Positions 1 to 10,666 of a stretch of 64,000 nt of DNA are shown here, one piece after another. Position 1 is the stretch's first letter. Each line of letters starts with the position of its first letter. The notes beneath the pieces are model-generated. The model made no database searches, was not told the DNA's origin, and saw only the letters and a program-made list of their open reading frames with translations. The translations under genes were made by a program, and so were the position numbers. The DNA is taken from positions 572,001 to 636,000 of the forward strand of contig JAFEUB010001048.1 in assembly GCA_024529925.1 (NCBI GenBank), written 5' to 3'. This DNA comes from Ophthalmolycus amberensis. Taxonomy: Eukaryota > Chordata > Actinopteri > Perciformes > Zoarcidae.

Positions 1-11
1 GTGAAAGGGTC

Positions 12-1799
12 TTGGCAGTGAAGGAGGTCTGGCAGGAAAACTGTGATGGTCTGACTCCGAGTGAACAAAGTCTGCTGTGGCAGCTTCTACTTGAGTTCAA
101 GGACTGCTTTTCACTGTCGGAGGATGATGTGGGCCGCACAGATCTCATCCAGCATAACATCGAAACAGGAGATGCACAGCCAATCAGGATGAGACCTCGA
201 CACCTCCCACTGGCCAGGCAGGCTGCGGCAGACAAAGCCCTGCAAGAGATGCGGCGAGCTGGAATCATTGAGCCTTCCACCAGCCCCTGGGCCGCCCCGG
301 TCGTCATGGTCCCCAAAAAGCAGAAGGAGAAGTGGCGTTTCTGTGTGGACTTCAGACCCCTCAACAAAGTGACCAAAAAGGACTCCTACCCCCTGCCACG
401 CATCGACGAGGCCCTTGAAACAGTGGCAGGGTCATTCTGGTACTCCTCTTTGGACCTGCGGAGCGGGTATTGGCAGGTCCCCCTAGGCCCTGAAGCTCGG
501 GCCAAAACTGCCTTCATCACTAATGGGGGTTTGTGGCAGTTTAAAGTCCTTCTGTTTGGCCTCTGCAATGCCCCTGCCACGTTTGAGAGATTAATGGACA
601 GGGTACTCGCTGGTATCCCTCGGCAGGAGTGTGTTGTGTACCTGGACGACATTCTGGTGCATGGTGAGTCATTCCAGGCATCTCTCAAGGCCCTGAGGCG
701 GGTGCTGGAGAGGGTGGCAGCAGCAGGTCTAAAACTGCACCCACAGAAATGCTCCTTCATGCAACGAGAGGTCACATTTCTGGGGCACAAGCTTGGGGGC
801 GGTGGTGTCAGCACCATGGATGAGAAAGTGCAGACTGTGAAGGATTGGCCTACCCCCAGCACTGTGCAGGACCTGAAAAGCTTCCTGGGCCTGGCCTCCT
901 ACTACAGGAAGTTTGTGAGAGGGTTTTCCTGCATAGCTGCACCTCTGTTCCGCCTGCTGCGAAAAGAGGTGGTGTTTGATTGGACAGAGGAGTGCCAGGC
1001 AGCTTTCACTTCACTGCAGAAAGCCCTTGTGGAAGCCCCAATCCTCTCACCGCCTGACCCCACCCTGCCTTTTATCCTCGACACAGACTCCAGTAATGCA
1101 GGAGCAGGTGCTGTGCTGGCCCAAGTGACTCCCGAAGGAGAGAGAGTGGTGGCTTATCACAGCAGACAGTTCAACAAGGCTGAACGTCGCTACTGTGTCA
1201 CAAGGCGGGAACTGCTTGCTGTCGTCAGTGCCATTCGACATTTCAAATATTACCTTGGGGGCCTCCACTTCACAGTCAGGACCGACCACTCTGCCTTACA
1301 GTGGCTCATGTCTTTCAGAGAGCCAGAAGGCCAGCTGGCACGCTGGATTGAAGAGCTGCAGGCGTATGATTTCACTGTGGTCCACAGACCAGGGGCACAC
1401 CACGGAAACGCAGACGCACTTTCACGCCGTCCCTGCAGCACTGATGGCTGTAGCTACTGTGAGAAAAGAGAGGCGCAAGAAGAAGAGAGGCTGCAACCTG
1501 ATGTGAAATGTGCTGCAGTGGGACTGGAGGGCACGCCAGCAGGCCACGGACTGACAGCTGTGGACGCAACAGAGTGGGGGTGCAGAAAGGAAGAGGATAT
1601 CGACATAAGGCCAGTGCTCACTTGGGTGGGAGCCCGGCAGCGACCAGCTTGGGAAGAGGTTGCCTTGTGTTCTCGAGCCACAAAAGGACTCTGGTCATTT
1701 TTCAAACCCTGCGCCTGCAGGATGGTGTGCTGCAGAGGGGGTGGAAAGTGCCAGCGATGGGAGAGACGCAGTGGCAGGTGGTGGTGCCCAGGGCTCTGA
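12..1799 (+). pseudogene. Gypsy pol: reverse transcriptase and RNase H
   Basis: A frame of 595 codons. The RT fingers/palm occupy about residues 85-260: FCVDFRPLNK at 110-119, motif A aspartate D148 in SSLDLRSGY, FGLCNAPATF at 182-191, and the catalytic YLDD at 210-213. RNase H occupies about 350-470, with likely catalytic residues D357, E400, D425 and D468. In the living element this makes cDNA from genomic RNA in cytoplasmic particles. Homology ends near residue 560; the last ~35 residues (from about nt 1690) are out-of-frame sequence. The integrase part resumes in another frame, so a one-base frameshift in or next to a short T run near 1697-1702 separates them. The first ATG is internal to pol, not a true start. 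Confidence 0.9.
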
Positions 1800-2781
1800 G
1801 AGAGACAGTGCTCCAGGCGATGCATGGAGCTCCAGGATCTGGTCATTTCGGGGTTACTAAGACCCTCCGCCGCCTCCGCCAGGGGTTTTACTGGGGCCAA
1901 CATAGGCGGGATGTGGAGGACTACTGCCGCCGCTGCGACAGCTGCACTGCATGGAAAGGCCCTGCGGGGAGATCTCATGCCCAGCTCCAACAGTTCCCGG
2001 CTGGGTGTCCCATGGAGAGGGTGGGGATTGATGTTCTCGGACCTTTTCCCCACTCAGAAAGAGGTAACCGTTACATCCTCACTGCCATGGACTATTTTAC
2101 TAAGTGGCCTGAAGCTTACTGCCTGCCAAATCAGGAGGCGGAGACTATAGTTGACGCTCTGGTGGGGGGGATGTTCAGCAGATTCGGGGCCCCTGAAGTC
2201 ATCCACACAGACCAGGGCAGAAACTTTGAGTCCCATGTCTTCGCTGCCATGTGTGACAAACTGGGCTCCCACAAGACCCGCACCACACCCCTTCATCCAC
2301 AGAGCGACGGATTGGTCAAGAGATTTAACCGCACACTGGCGCAGCAGCTGGCCATAGTGACAGCTAAACACCAACGTGACTGGGACGACCATGCACCTCT
2401 GGTGCTGATGGCTTACAGGTCTGCTGTACAGGACTCCACTTCCTGCTCTCCTGCCCTTCTCATGCTAGGCAGAGAAATTCGGACACCAGCTGAGATGATG
2501 GTGGGGAAACCTCCTGACGCCCCTGCAGGTCCCCCGGGGCTCGACTATGCTAGGAAACTCCAGGACCGCTTGGAGTCTGCCCACGAGTTTGCAAGGAACC
2601 AGCTGCGCAGTGCAGGTGCAAGGCAAAAGAGGAACTACGACTTGCACGTCAGAGGACGACATTTTGAAGTCGAGGAGCTGGTCTGGGTGTATAGCCCGCA
2701 AAGGAAGAAGGGCAGGTGCCCAAAGCTGGATAGTTAGTGGGCGGGAGCCTGCCGAGTCCTGGAGAGACTTGGTGAGGTAGT
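1705..2781 (+). pseudogene. Gypsy pol: integrase, inactivated
   Basis: This continues the previous entry one frame over. Visible in order: an H2C2 zinc-binding module (HGAPGSGH, later CRRCDSC) at about 1820-1950, the first catalytic aspartate in VGIDVLGPF, the second in HTDQGRNFE, and the block that normally carries the catalytic glutamate. There the codon at 2318-2320 is AAG, giving GLVKRFNRTL: lysine instead of glutamate, explained by one G-to-A change. A TAG at 2735-2737 then cuts the frame, although recognisable C-terminal sequence (WAGACRVLERLGEVVY) continues to about 2781. The integrase would be non-functional even without the frameshift. Confidence 0.9.
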
Positions 2782-3639
2782 GTACAGCAGGGGTTCTTAA
2801 CCTTTTTGACCTCGGGGCCCAACTTTTAAAGTACAAAGTGTCCCGGGGCCCACTCTGACTATATGCATCAAAAGTGTCAGAAAACCTGTAGGTCATACAG
2901 AAACAGAGCAGTGGGCCTTTGGAGTCTGTAAAAATTGAAGATTTTTGTCCGCATAAAATAAAAAAGTATCTTTCAGTATAAATAACTGCCTGTGGCTGTA
3001 TATGTACAGGTAAAGGACAGTATAGGGCTGTAACTACACTATCAGTGAACAACTGCCTCAAATTTGAAGAAGATTGGACAAAGTATGACCATTCTACAGT
3101 GTTTCTTCCATGAAGAGATCCAGGCGGAGCTCTAAAAGGATATTTGGAGACCCAAATGGACACATGGTAACCAAATGATATTCTGACACACTAAAGGTGT
3201 TTCTCCCTTTATATTTTGATATTATAGTATTGTCCTTTTATTTTTAGCCTTTGCAAATTGCAAAAACTATATATAAGGTCGAAGACGTGGTGTGTGAGTA
3301 GCGGACTTGCTGTGCGTAATGCCTGCGACCCAGCGCACGATCGAGCATGCGGGCAGCTCAGTTACGCAAAGGTTATACGTTGGTTGACGGCTTATGTAAG
3401 AGGAACATAAGGTTTGCACTATAAGTACTAGCGTTTTCTGAAGCCACTAGCTCCATGGTAACATCTGCTAGCACATTGTTGGGTCTGTAATGTGTCTTTT
3501 TCCATCGAAATGCTGCAAGATCCGACTTTTCTTTGCAAAGATGAGGATTTTGGGCATGCTGGGATACCAAACACGGTCATTTTTTGTGACGTAGTTTGCG
3601 TAAGCAAGCCGTAGGAACGGAAGGGGAGGGGATCGAGGA

Positions 3640-3836
3640 CGCTGGGGTCATCGCGGCGTTGAACAGGCAAAAACAGGCAAAAGTTGGACGTGATCCCGGT
3701 GTCCAACAACACTGTCGCGCGCATCAATGCTTTGTCCGAAGACATCCTGGCTACATTAGTCGGTCGCGTGAAGAAGAGTGAGTTTTACTCTCTGCAAGTA
3801 GACGAGCCTACAGATGTGGCCAATCTGGCCAATCGT
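3640..3836 (+). pseudogene. hAT transposase fragment, central region
   Basis: A short coding-like stretch on the + strand reads VSNNTVARINALSED, then RVKKSEFYSLQVDEPTDVANLA. This resembles the part of ZBED5/SCAND3-type hAT transposases around the first catalytic aspartate (FYSLQxDExTDVANLA in the family). It is preceded and followed by frame breaks and has no start or splice context. Its strand is opposite to the BED-finger fragment at 6596, so the host element is rearranged or composite. Family membership is inferred from motif recall, not a search. Confidence 0.65.
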
Positions 3837-4222
3837 CCGTTACCTTCGTAACGTTACGTCCGTTACCTTTTCGAAGGCACGGTGCAGGAAGAGTTTTTGT
3901 GTTTTTTATCTTGTAAACAAACGCCACGCGCGAGCAAACTGTTCTCTCATTAGTCCGATTTTTATGCGGCTGGTCTATAGGTTGATGTTCACATGTATAT
4001 ATATATATATATATTAGGGGTGTAACGGTTCACAAAATTCACGGTTCGGTACGGTACGATACAGTGGAGCCACGGTTCGGTACGTTTCGGTACAGTAGAA
4101 AACTATAAATGCCAGAGAAATGTACTTTATTTTAAAATCTATTTATTCATTACAACTAACATCATGAAGTTATTCTTTGAGTGACCCATCTTCTGGGGTG
4201 TCTTCTTAGCAACACATAAGCA

Positions 4223-5491
4223 TTGAGCTTGAGGCTGGGGAAAGTACCACAGCTATGGAAGACATCCTGCGTGGTACCGGTACCAAAGAACCCGCGGCCC
4301 AAGGACCTCAACAGCTACAGGCCGGTGGCGTTGACATCCCACCTGATGAAGACCCTGGAGAGGCTGGTCCTTGCCCATCTCCGCCCTCTGGTGAGTTCAT
4401 CCCTGGACCCACTTCAGTTCGCCTACCAGTCCGGCATCGGGGTGGATGACGCCGTCATCTTCCTGCTGCAGAGATGCCTCTCTCACCTGGAAAAGGCTGG
4501 AAGCACTGTGAGAGTCATGTTCTACGACTTCTCCAGTGCCTTCAACACCATCCAGCCTTTGCTTCTGAGGGACAAGCTGGAGCAGACCGGGGTGGACCAC
4601 CACCTCACTGCATGGATCCTGGACTACCTCACCAACCGTCCACAGTATGTGCGGATACGGGAGTGTGAGTCAGATCGGGTGTCCTGCAGCACAGGGGCCC
4701 CACAGGGAACCGTTCTAGCTCCATTCCTCTTCTCCATTTACACCTCGGACTTCAAACATAACTCTGCAAACTGCCACCTGCAAAAGTTCTCTGACGACTC
4801 TGCAATCGTCGGCCTCATCTCCGCCGATGATGACAGAGAATACAGGGAACTAAACCAGGACTTTTTAGGATGGTGCCAGCGGAACCGCCTCCACATCAAC
4901 TCCAGCAAGACCAAGGAGCTGGTGGTGGATTTCCGCCGGGGTAAACGTCCTCCTCCGACACCGGTGAGCATCCAGGGACTGGACATTGAGGTTGTGAAGT
5001 CGTATAAGTACATGGGTGTTCACTTGAACAATAAACTGGACTGGACTGACCACGCTCACGCTCTTTATAAAAAAGGACAGAGCAGACTCTTTCTGCTGAG
5101 GAGACTGAGGTCTTTTGGGGTGCAGGGAGCACTCCTGAAGACCTTCTTCGACTCCGTGGTGGCATCAGCCATCTTCTATGGAGTGGTCTTCTGGAGCAGC
5201 AGCATCGCGGCAGCTGACAGGAGGAGACTGGACAAACTGGTGAGGAAGGCCAGCAGCGTGCTGGGGTGTCCACTGGATACTGTGGAGGTGGTGGGAGACA
5301 GGAGGATGATGGCGAAGCTCTCATCCCTGATGAGCCACGCCTCCCACCCCATGCAGGACACTCTGGCAGCTCTGCACAGCTCCTTCAGTCACCGGCTGAT
5401 TCACCCCCGGTGTCTGAGGGAGAGGTACCGCAAGTCCTTTCTCCCCGCTGCTGTCAGGCTGCACAACAAACTGCTCTCGGTGGACCACTAA
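4223..5491 (+). CDS. LINE reverse transcriptase, partial, open frame
   Basis: A frame of 422 codons with no stop, ending in LLSVDH. Seen in order: YRPVALTSHLMKTLERLV (RT block 1-2), VMFYDFSSAFNTI with the motif A aspartate, STGAPQGTVLAPFLFS (motif B), KFSDDSAIVGL (motif C, SDD rather than the commoner ADD), and a C-terminal part rich in basic residues. RT uses a nicked target to prime reverse transcription of LINE RNA. The upstream endonuclease is missing because the copy is 5' truncated, and the first ATG is an internal methionine or chance start. It differs from the copy at 55428-56960 at four residues over the shared length, so this is a recent insertion that cannot move by itself. Confidence 0.85.
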   Translation: MSLRLGKVPQLWKTSCVVPVPKNPRPKDLNSYRPVALTSHLMKTLERLVLAHLRPLVSSSLDPLQFAYQSGIGVDDAVIFLLQRCLSHLEKAGSTVRVMFYDFSSAFNTIQPLLLRDKLEQTGVDHHLTAWILDYLTNRPQYVRIRECESDRVSCSTGAPQGTVLAPFLFSIYTSDFKHNSANCHLQKFSDDSAIVGLISADDDREYRELNQDFLGWCQRNRLHINSSKTKELVVDFRRGKRPPPTPVSIQGLDIEVVKSYKYMGVHLNNKLDWTDHAHALYKKGQSRLFLLRRLRSFGVQGALLKTFFDSVVASAIFYGVVFWSSSIAAADRRRLDKLVRKASSVLGCPLDTVEVVGDRRMMAKLSSLMSHASHPMQDTLAALHSSFSHRLIHPRCLRERYRKSFLPAAVRLHNKLLSVDH

Positions 5492-5856
5492 CACACTGAA
5501 CACTTGAACACTTGAACACGAACACTTTGCACACTCTGAACACTTTAATTCATTCACCTGGTGCAATATCTTATCTAATCCGTGCAATATCCAATACATT
5601 TTAAGTATTTACCTGATCCGCCTGTATATTCTGTATATTCTGTATATTCTGTATATACTGGCATATTTAGTATATCTAATACTCTTCTTTACTGTCTTAT
5701 TTTATTACTGTTCTACTGTTTACTGTTTAGTTTATTATATTACTTGATTTTTATCTTTTATTTTATTACTTGTGAGCAATGCTGCTGTAATCCTGTAATT
5801 TCCCCACTGAGGGACTAATAAAGGATTATCTTATTTTATCTTATCTCTTATCTTAT
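4223..5856 (+). mobile_element. 5'-truncated LINE (Rex1/L2-like), copy 1
   Basis: A non-LTR retrotransposon with an RT frame, a 3' untranslated region and a tail of TTATC-type repeats (5829-5856). Homology to the second copy (55078-57030, opposite strand) starts at about 4223, where this copy is 5' truncated. The 3' end has tttccccactgagggactaa followed by taaagga (5799-5825). It lies inside the hAT at 4015-6102. No clear target duplication was found. Jockey-superfamily assignment rests on RT motifs and the short-repeat tail; Rex1 versus L2 is not settled here. Confidence 0.85.
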
Positions 5857-6164
5857 AAAAAACAAAAACTGCTCCTTAATGTTATGTAGTATTGTTACTT
5901 ACATCTTGCTTACATCTTGTATTGTTACTTACATCTTGCAAAAGAGATTTTTTTTTTTTTACCTGATTAAATAAAGGTTTTAAAAAAAAAAGATTTTTTT
6001 TAAATTTTTTTTTATTCAAACATATTCGGTTCGTCATGCGTACCGAACCGTGAGCCTCGTACCGAACGGTTCAATACGAATACGCGTACCGTTACACCCC
6101 TAATATATATATATACACTTTTTCTCTTGGATATATATTTATACTTATATTATAGCTAAATGTC

Positions 6165-6337
6165 TATACCTACATCCGTTCTACTTTTTTTGCTGCCCTT
6201 TTTTATTCTTTATACATATATTTTCTTGGTTATTGTAAATTTGTGTTTGTACATTGAGAGCGGAGTGGAAACCGGAGACAAATTCCATGTATGCGTAAGC
6301 ACACATGGCCAATAAAGCTGATTCTGATTCTGATACA
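6165..6337 (+). mobile_element. LINE/SINE 3' tail with (TTCTGA)n
   Basis: The sequence runs from about ctacatccgttctac to ggccaataaagctgattctg followed by TTCTGA repeats. This is the familiar 3' end of a teleost non-LTR element, severely 5' truncated. It lies directly against the hAT transposase fragment (homology resumes at tacacaacaagaag, 6336), so it interrupted that gene. A related tail ending in attctgatt repeats is at 21590-21752. Confidence 0.65.
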
Positions 6338-6596
6338 CAACAAGAAGCCCAACAGGCTTTCCCACGAGCGTTGGATGTTCCATCGCTAGGTGTCGCTTTA
6401 TTTTTGAAGGCTTCAGTGCTTCGTTTGATAGCATTAACCCACATTCCACACACTGAGCCCTCGGCTCTGCCTCGTTGCCTCCGTTCACAAAGCCATACTT
6501 AGTCAGGATTGTACTTGCGCACACATTTAGACTTTGGGGGGGGGGGTGTATGGCACCACTGTCGTCTTCATTTTTTCTTTTTAAAAACGTATCCAT
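6336..6596 (-). pseudogene. hAT transposase N-terminus with BED-type zinc finger
   Basis: On the minus strand from the ATG at 6596 the frame begins MDTFLKRKNEDD and continues through YGFVNGG, CVECGLMLSNEALKPSKIKRH and HPTLVGKPVGLL. This is the C-x2-C ... H finger start of ZBED5/FAM200-like hAT transposases, where it binds transposon ends. The start is supported by the family-typical MDxFLKRK opening. It lies about 270 bp inside the right terminal repeat, as expected for a first coding exon. Past 6336 the frame runs into a LINE tail. The KPSKIKRHLA ... KPVGLL segment recurs on the minus strand at 54193-54270. Confidence 0.75.
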
Positions 6597-6864
6597 AACT
6601 TTCGCTACAGGCTAGCGGCTAGCTGAGTGTCTTCTTCTGCTTATAGTAGCTTGTTAAACAACTGACTGACGCATTACCGCCACCAGGTGGTGGGAAGCTA
6701 TATTGTAACTGAGCGTCTCATGGATAACAGTAATATCTCTGGTGTCTTCAATTGATAACCTATGCGGTCCCGCGGCCCTCGCGGCCCACAGGTGCAAAAC
6801 TGAAAGTTTTTTGTGGCGCTCACGGCCCAATCGTGGGCCGCGGCCCCATGGTTAAGAATCACTG

Positions 6865-8566
6865 CACTAGAACATTTATCACAATATCAGGATTTTTGTC
6901 CAAAAAATCCGCCAGCTATGCACCCGAAATTCATCTTTAATCACAAATCCGGCTTCGACCAAGGCGGTAGGATACATCATTTCGCATGTGGTCTCGATAC
7001 GGAGTCGACCCAGCGTGTCCAAACTGACCTCCGACAAAGCGTTCAAAAGTCACAGCACAAACCCCAAGAAACCTCACACTTCTCTCCATAAATAAGTAGG
7101 GCATTTCCTGGTCTGTCTGTGTGCATTGAAATCAATGCGCTGAGACGTTCCATGTGAAAACGGGGCAGATCTTTCGCCTGGACCAACCTATTTTTCGCAT
7201 GGGGGTCGAGCCCACCTTATCAAGATTTTTACTGACTAATCGCCCTCAACGTTCCAAATAACACCCCTGACGGCTTTCAATGGACTATTACAGACCTAGC
7301 AACGTGTCATATGAATAAATCCACCAATCACAGGCCTTAAAAATCCCACATAGACACTGAGTCACAGCAGATGTTTTTCAAGGATGAGACATATGACATC
7401 TGAAAATAACTGAACATGACTGAAAATGATTGTAAACTGCTTTATTACGATGTATTGAACACTCTTAGTGATAAAGCAAGTGAATATATAGTTAATATGT
7501 AGTTATATAGTATATAAAATTAGAATAGAGCAGCGCAAAATCTGGTTCCGAAAATCAGAATTTTGTTTGAAATTCTGTACTCAGACCTCATTTTATGCTG
7601 GCCTGCTAAGTAAAATTAGCTTGGACAGACCACAAACCTGTTGTGCTATGACTGTGGAGTGATTTTAGGGTTCATTAGGCATTATTTTAAAGAGTGTTCA
7701 ATAAAAGTGCTTTTTTTTCAGGCGAAACTGAAACTTTTCAATTTGAGCTGTGCCATAATTGTATCAGTTATTAACCAGTAACATATACACAATATTTACA
7801 CATGTGAACAAGTCTCTCACAAGTTTTACATGTATTATACCATCAAAATGATTAAAATAGACCTTGTAGCTCCAGATCTACAGTCAAAGGTATGGGTATG
7901 CTATTTTCGAGCAGAGGCCTAAAAATAGGGCTAGGGCTATAATTAATATTTAGTGTAATCGACAGACAAGTTCCTCCACACAATCCTCCTCTGTGCACTG
8001 ACTGGAGGCCCAAGCTCCCGCAGTAACTCGGTTAACAGCATTTTGCCAGAAATCAATGAAACAAAATGTAGTTATGAAATATTCAGGTTCAGACCCAGCC
8101 TGCACTGACTCACAGCAGCCTGATGACTGATAAAGGAAGCAGACTGGTCCCATGGAAACTAGACCACATTGAATGCTAATTTTGTAGATATTAACTGGTC
8201 GTCTATTTGGCAGGCTGTATGTTTATGTCAATGAGAGTGCAAACTTAGCAGATATGCGTGCTAATTCACAAACTAGAAAAACTGCCTGGGCAAAGTATTA
8301 TGAATATGCTCTTTCTCAAATCTTTGGTTTCAAATTAAATGAGAAAGCTTTTTTGGAGCTACAACTACTCATGCTTTGTCATAGAGACTAGGACTAAACA
8401 ATAACACTATCTGACACAGCAGTAAGGCTTGTGTCCAAAATGAAAATGGTTCATCCTCAGAGGAGTATGCATGTTCTCAACCTCAAGGGATCTCACCATT
8501 AGGTTTTGACATTTCTGATGGTAGGATGAGAGGAAAAGTTAGAAAGAAACCAACAAGAGACAGCAT
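6865..8566. other. Non-coding stretch, nothing recognised
   Basis: AT-rich DNA without a supported gene. Open frames here are short (under 95 codons) and have no recognisable motif. It does not continue the Gypsy element interrupted at 2787. Confidence 0.5.
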
Positions 8567-8948
8567 TGCTTTGAGCTAAATGCTAAAAACCAGCAAGGTG
8601 ATAACACGTTAACATGACAACAAGGCTAATATGTGTACCGGTATGTCCAGAATCTTAATGTAACATGTTAGCATGCTAAGATTTGCTCATTAGCACAAAA
8701 TACAAAGTGAAACTGAAGCTGATATCATTCGTTTTGCTGGTATTAAGCCATAAACTAAAGTATTGGATGAAGTAAAGTGTACTCCTGATGCTGGCGCTAA
8801 AAGACGAAAAGTTACGGGATCACCAAAGTTATTACAAATCATCAAGAGGACATGAATGTGTGTCCCAATTTTTATGGTAATCCATCCAATTGTTGAGACA
8901 TTTCACTCACAACTACAAATGTTAACCTTGTGGTCGTGCTAGGGGAAA
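8567..8948. repeat. Common percomorph dispersed repeat, copy A
   Basis: The sequence has the words gctttgagctaaatgct, gtta(g)catgctaa, agcacaaaatacaaagtga, gggatcaccaaagttatta, aatccatccaat and gagacatttcactc in this order. The same word order occurs at 22891-23250 and in part at 19201-19390, so it is a dispersed family. No terminal repeats or target duplication were found and the origin class is unclear. Confidence 0.7.
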
Positions 8949-10322
8949 ATTTCAACTAATATTCCTGTTAACATGCATCCAGTTCATTTAAATAACTTTC
9001 CCGCCTTTTCCAACTGCAGTCATGTTGCTCCGTGGTGTATCCTCGTTGTCACCATTCTGCAAGTTGTGCAAAACTACGTTCCTCAAGCAATCCTTTTTGC
9101 TTTGTTTTTTATTTACAGCCACACACGAGAATAGACTCTAACACATATACACATGCACAGAACGCAACAGGCAAGACAAAAATACTACATTCGGAATATC
9201 CAAATGAAATATAGAAGACCTGTATCAAAGTCATAATATTGTCATTAATAATAGTGGAATATTAGTTGTGCATGTAATTGTAGCCAACGTGCATGTTTCT
9301 TTGTATGTAAGCGTATTAAAGGTGGAGTCTGTGATTCCAATCCTATACACTTTTCGTCAAATTCTGTGAATGTCTCCTCATGGTCCGCTAGCTGTCCGCT
9401 CTGTGTAAGAAAACACAGCCCTAGCTCTGTAAATGGGAAATGAACAAAGTGCCTCGGACCGAGCTACACAACACTATTACAGCCAATCAGCAACAGGGGA
9501 GCGTTCATGCTCATGCACGGGACAGGGGAAAGGCCATGGATGTATAAAGAGAAAGGCAGTCGGAGCGAGAGGGACGGTAAATCTCGGGGGTGGGGTATTT
9601 GTTTTAGTGTTTAGTTCAAATATCAACAATCTTTCACCAGAATCGCTGACAAAGTGCATGTTTGTGTCCACTTTACGTGTGTGTGTGTGTGTGTGTGTGA
9701 AAATAAAACAAGTTTCTGTGCTGTAAATACGCTCAGTGCGTGTTTTTCGTGTTTGCACAGGACAAAAGGTTGATATAGGATATGACCAGACTGTGGGGAG
9801 AAAGAGAGAGTTGGCAAACCCACTGAGCTAAAATTGCTTCCAGCTTTAAAATAAAAGAGGAAATACCATTCTGGGGGAGAGATCCTCTGCGTTTGTGTTA
9901 AACATCATAGGCAATGTTCATGTCTGCAGAGTTTTAAGTTGAAACACCTGCTCAAAGAGGCCCTGCCAAGCTGAAAAGCCAGTTTTTCTGTGTTCGTTAT
10001 TGAAGTTTGTCTTCCATACAAAAAAGATTTGGACTGGAGATAGTTGTCATGTAATGGCCCCGGTTAACCTGCTGGGGCCATTAGCATTTAGTCCGGCTCA
10101 GGAAGGCAGAAATGTTCCACAGACGAAGGCACACTGGCTGCCCCAGGAGAAAATCACAAGGATCCGCTTGTATTGAACATGTGCTGCGAACAGAATCTTG
10201 AACATATAACTGCCTTTTCAGGGCTACTCTTCTGTTCTGTTTTTACAAGTCTATGTAGAGAGGTGGGTATGCATAATCCACAACTACTGAGCCAGTTTTC
10301 ACTACTGCGGCACAAAAAGGTA
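8949..10322. other. Non-coding stretch with a (GT)n run
   Basis: No gene seen. 9305-9560 resembles a low-copy fish repeat starting aaaggtggagtctgtgattcc and ending near ccatggatgtataaa; the latter word recurs in part at 48230. A (GT)n microsatellite lies at 9677-9699. The frames of 93-97 codons on both strands here run through the microsatellite and are not credible genes. Confidence 0.45.
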
Positions 10323-10666
10323 TGAAGGCTGTCAAAATCCGAGAGCGCAAATGAGATCCATGAGCGCGCGTATTTTACTTTGACGGGCGCTTTTACGTCA
10401 CTCCGCGAGCAAAATTCACTCTCACGCGAGCAAAAGTCCGCCCACTTACTGTCAAAAAGAAAAACTACTCACGAGCGAGCCGGAAAAAGACTCGCGAGCG
10501 AGCGGGTTAAAGTTTCGCGAGCGACTTTTGCTCGCGCGAGAGTGAATTTTGCTCGCGGAGTGAGGTAAAAGCGCTCGTCAAAGTACAATACGCGCGCGGC
10601 TGTTTGATTTTCGCGCGCGCATGGATCTCATTTGCGCTCTCGGATTTTGACAGTGATTTGCCTTCA
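10323..10666. mobile_element. CpG-rich palindromic MITE (TA duplication)
   Basis: This 344-bp element is close to one large hairpin. The left arm tgtcaaaatccgagagcgc ... gcgagcaaaagtc (about 10330-10437) is mirrored by the right arm ending gcgctctcggattttgaca (10652), with only a few mismatches and about 20 extra bases in the right arm. Outer ends TGAAGGC and GCCTTCA are bounded by TA on both sides (10321-10322 and 10667-10668), which fits a Tc1/mariner-type TA target. The loop repeats GCGAGC words. It is much richer in CG and CpG than its flanks and has no coding capacity. Superfamily is inferred from the TA sites only. Confidence 0.75.

Larger units (their letters stand above)
1..2787 (+). 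mobile_element. Ty3/Gypsy LTR retrotransposon, 3' part of pol
   Basis: A Ty3/Gypsy element entering from the left edge of the window. The order reverse transcriptase, RNase H, integrase is typical of Ty3/Gypsy. Gag, protease and the 5' LTR lie outside the window. Homology to the integrase C-terminal region stops at about 2787, where a hAT-type inverted-repeat end begins, and no 3' LTR is seen beyond it. The copy is dead: one frameshift, one stop, and a changed catalytic residue in integrase. Family assignment rests on domain order and motifs; the exact clade was not determined. Confidence 0.92.
4015..6102. mobile_element. hAT element, TAGGGGTGTAACGG family, 8-bp TSD
   Basis: The ends are TAGGGGTGTAACGGTTC at 4015 and its inverted form ending CCGTTACACCCCTA at 6102, followed by related sub-terminal sequence rich in CGGTACG/CGAACCG words. 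The flanks carry atatatat at 4007-4014 and 6103-6110, an 8-bp duplication, though in a TA run where a match can occur by chance. The element encodes no transposase and was later split by a LINE at about 4223-5856. Confidence 0.8.
2788..6864. mobile_element. hAT element remnant (ZBED5/FAM200-like family), copy 1
   Basis: The left end starts CAGGGGTTCTTAACC at 2788. The right end is GGTTAAGAATCACTG ending at 6864, whose reverse complement starts CAGTGATTCTTAACC, so the two are imperfect terminal inverted repeats of hAT type. A second copy of the same left end is at 53949 and of the right arm at 57180-57409. The flanking 8-mers (gtgtacag and cactagaa) do not match, so the ends may come from different insertions or a later rearrangement. 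Inside are two transposase fragments on opposite strands, a second hAT, a LINE and a LINE tail. Confidence 0.65.

Noticed and set aside
1250..2737. Antisense frames of 60-230 codons across the Gypsy pol
   Set aside because: They are mirror frames of the conserved RT/integrase coding strand and carry no motifs of their own.
2780..6872. A simple single insertion of one hAT into the Gypsy element
   Set aside because: The 8-mers on either side differ (gtgtacag versus cactagaa) and the sequence after 6864 does not continue the Gypsy pol.
9433..9758. Frames of 93-97 codons on both strands at 9.4-9.8 kb
   Set aside because: Both run through a (GT)n microsatellite and have no recognisable domain.
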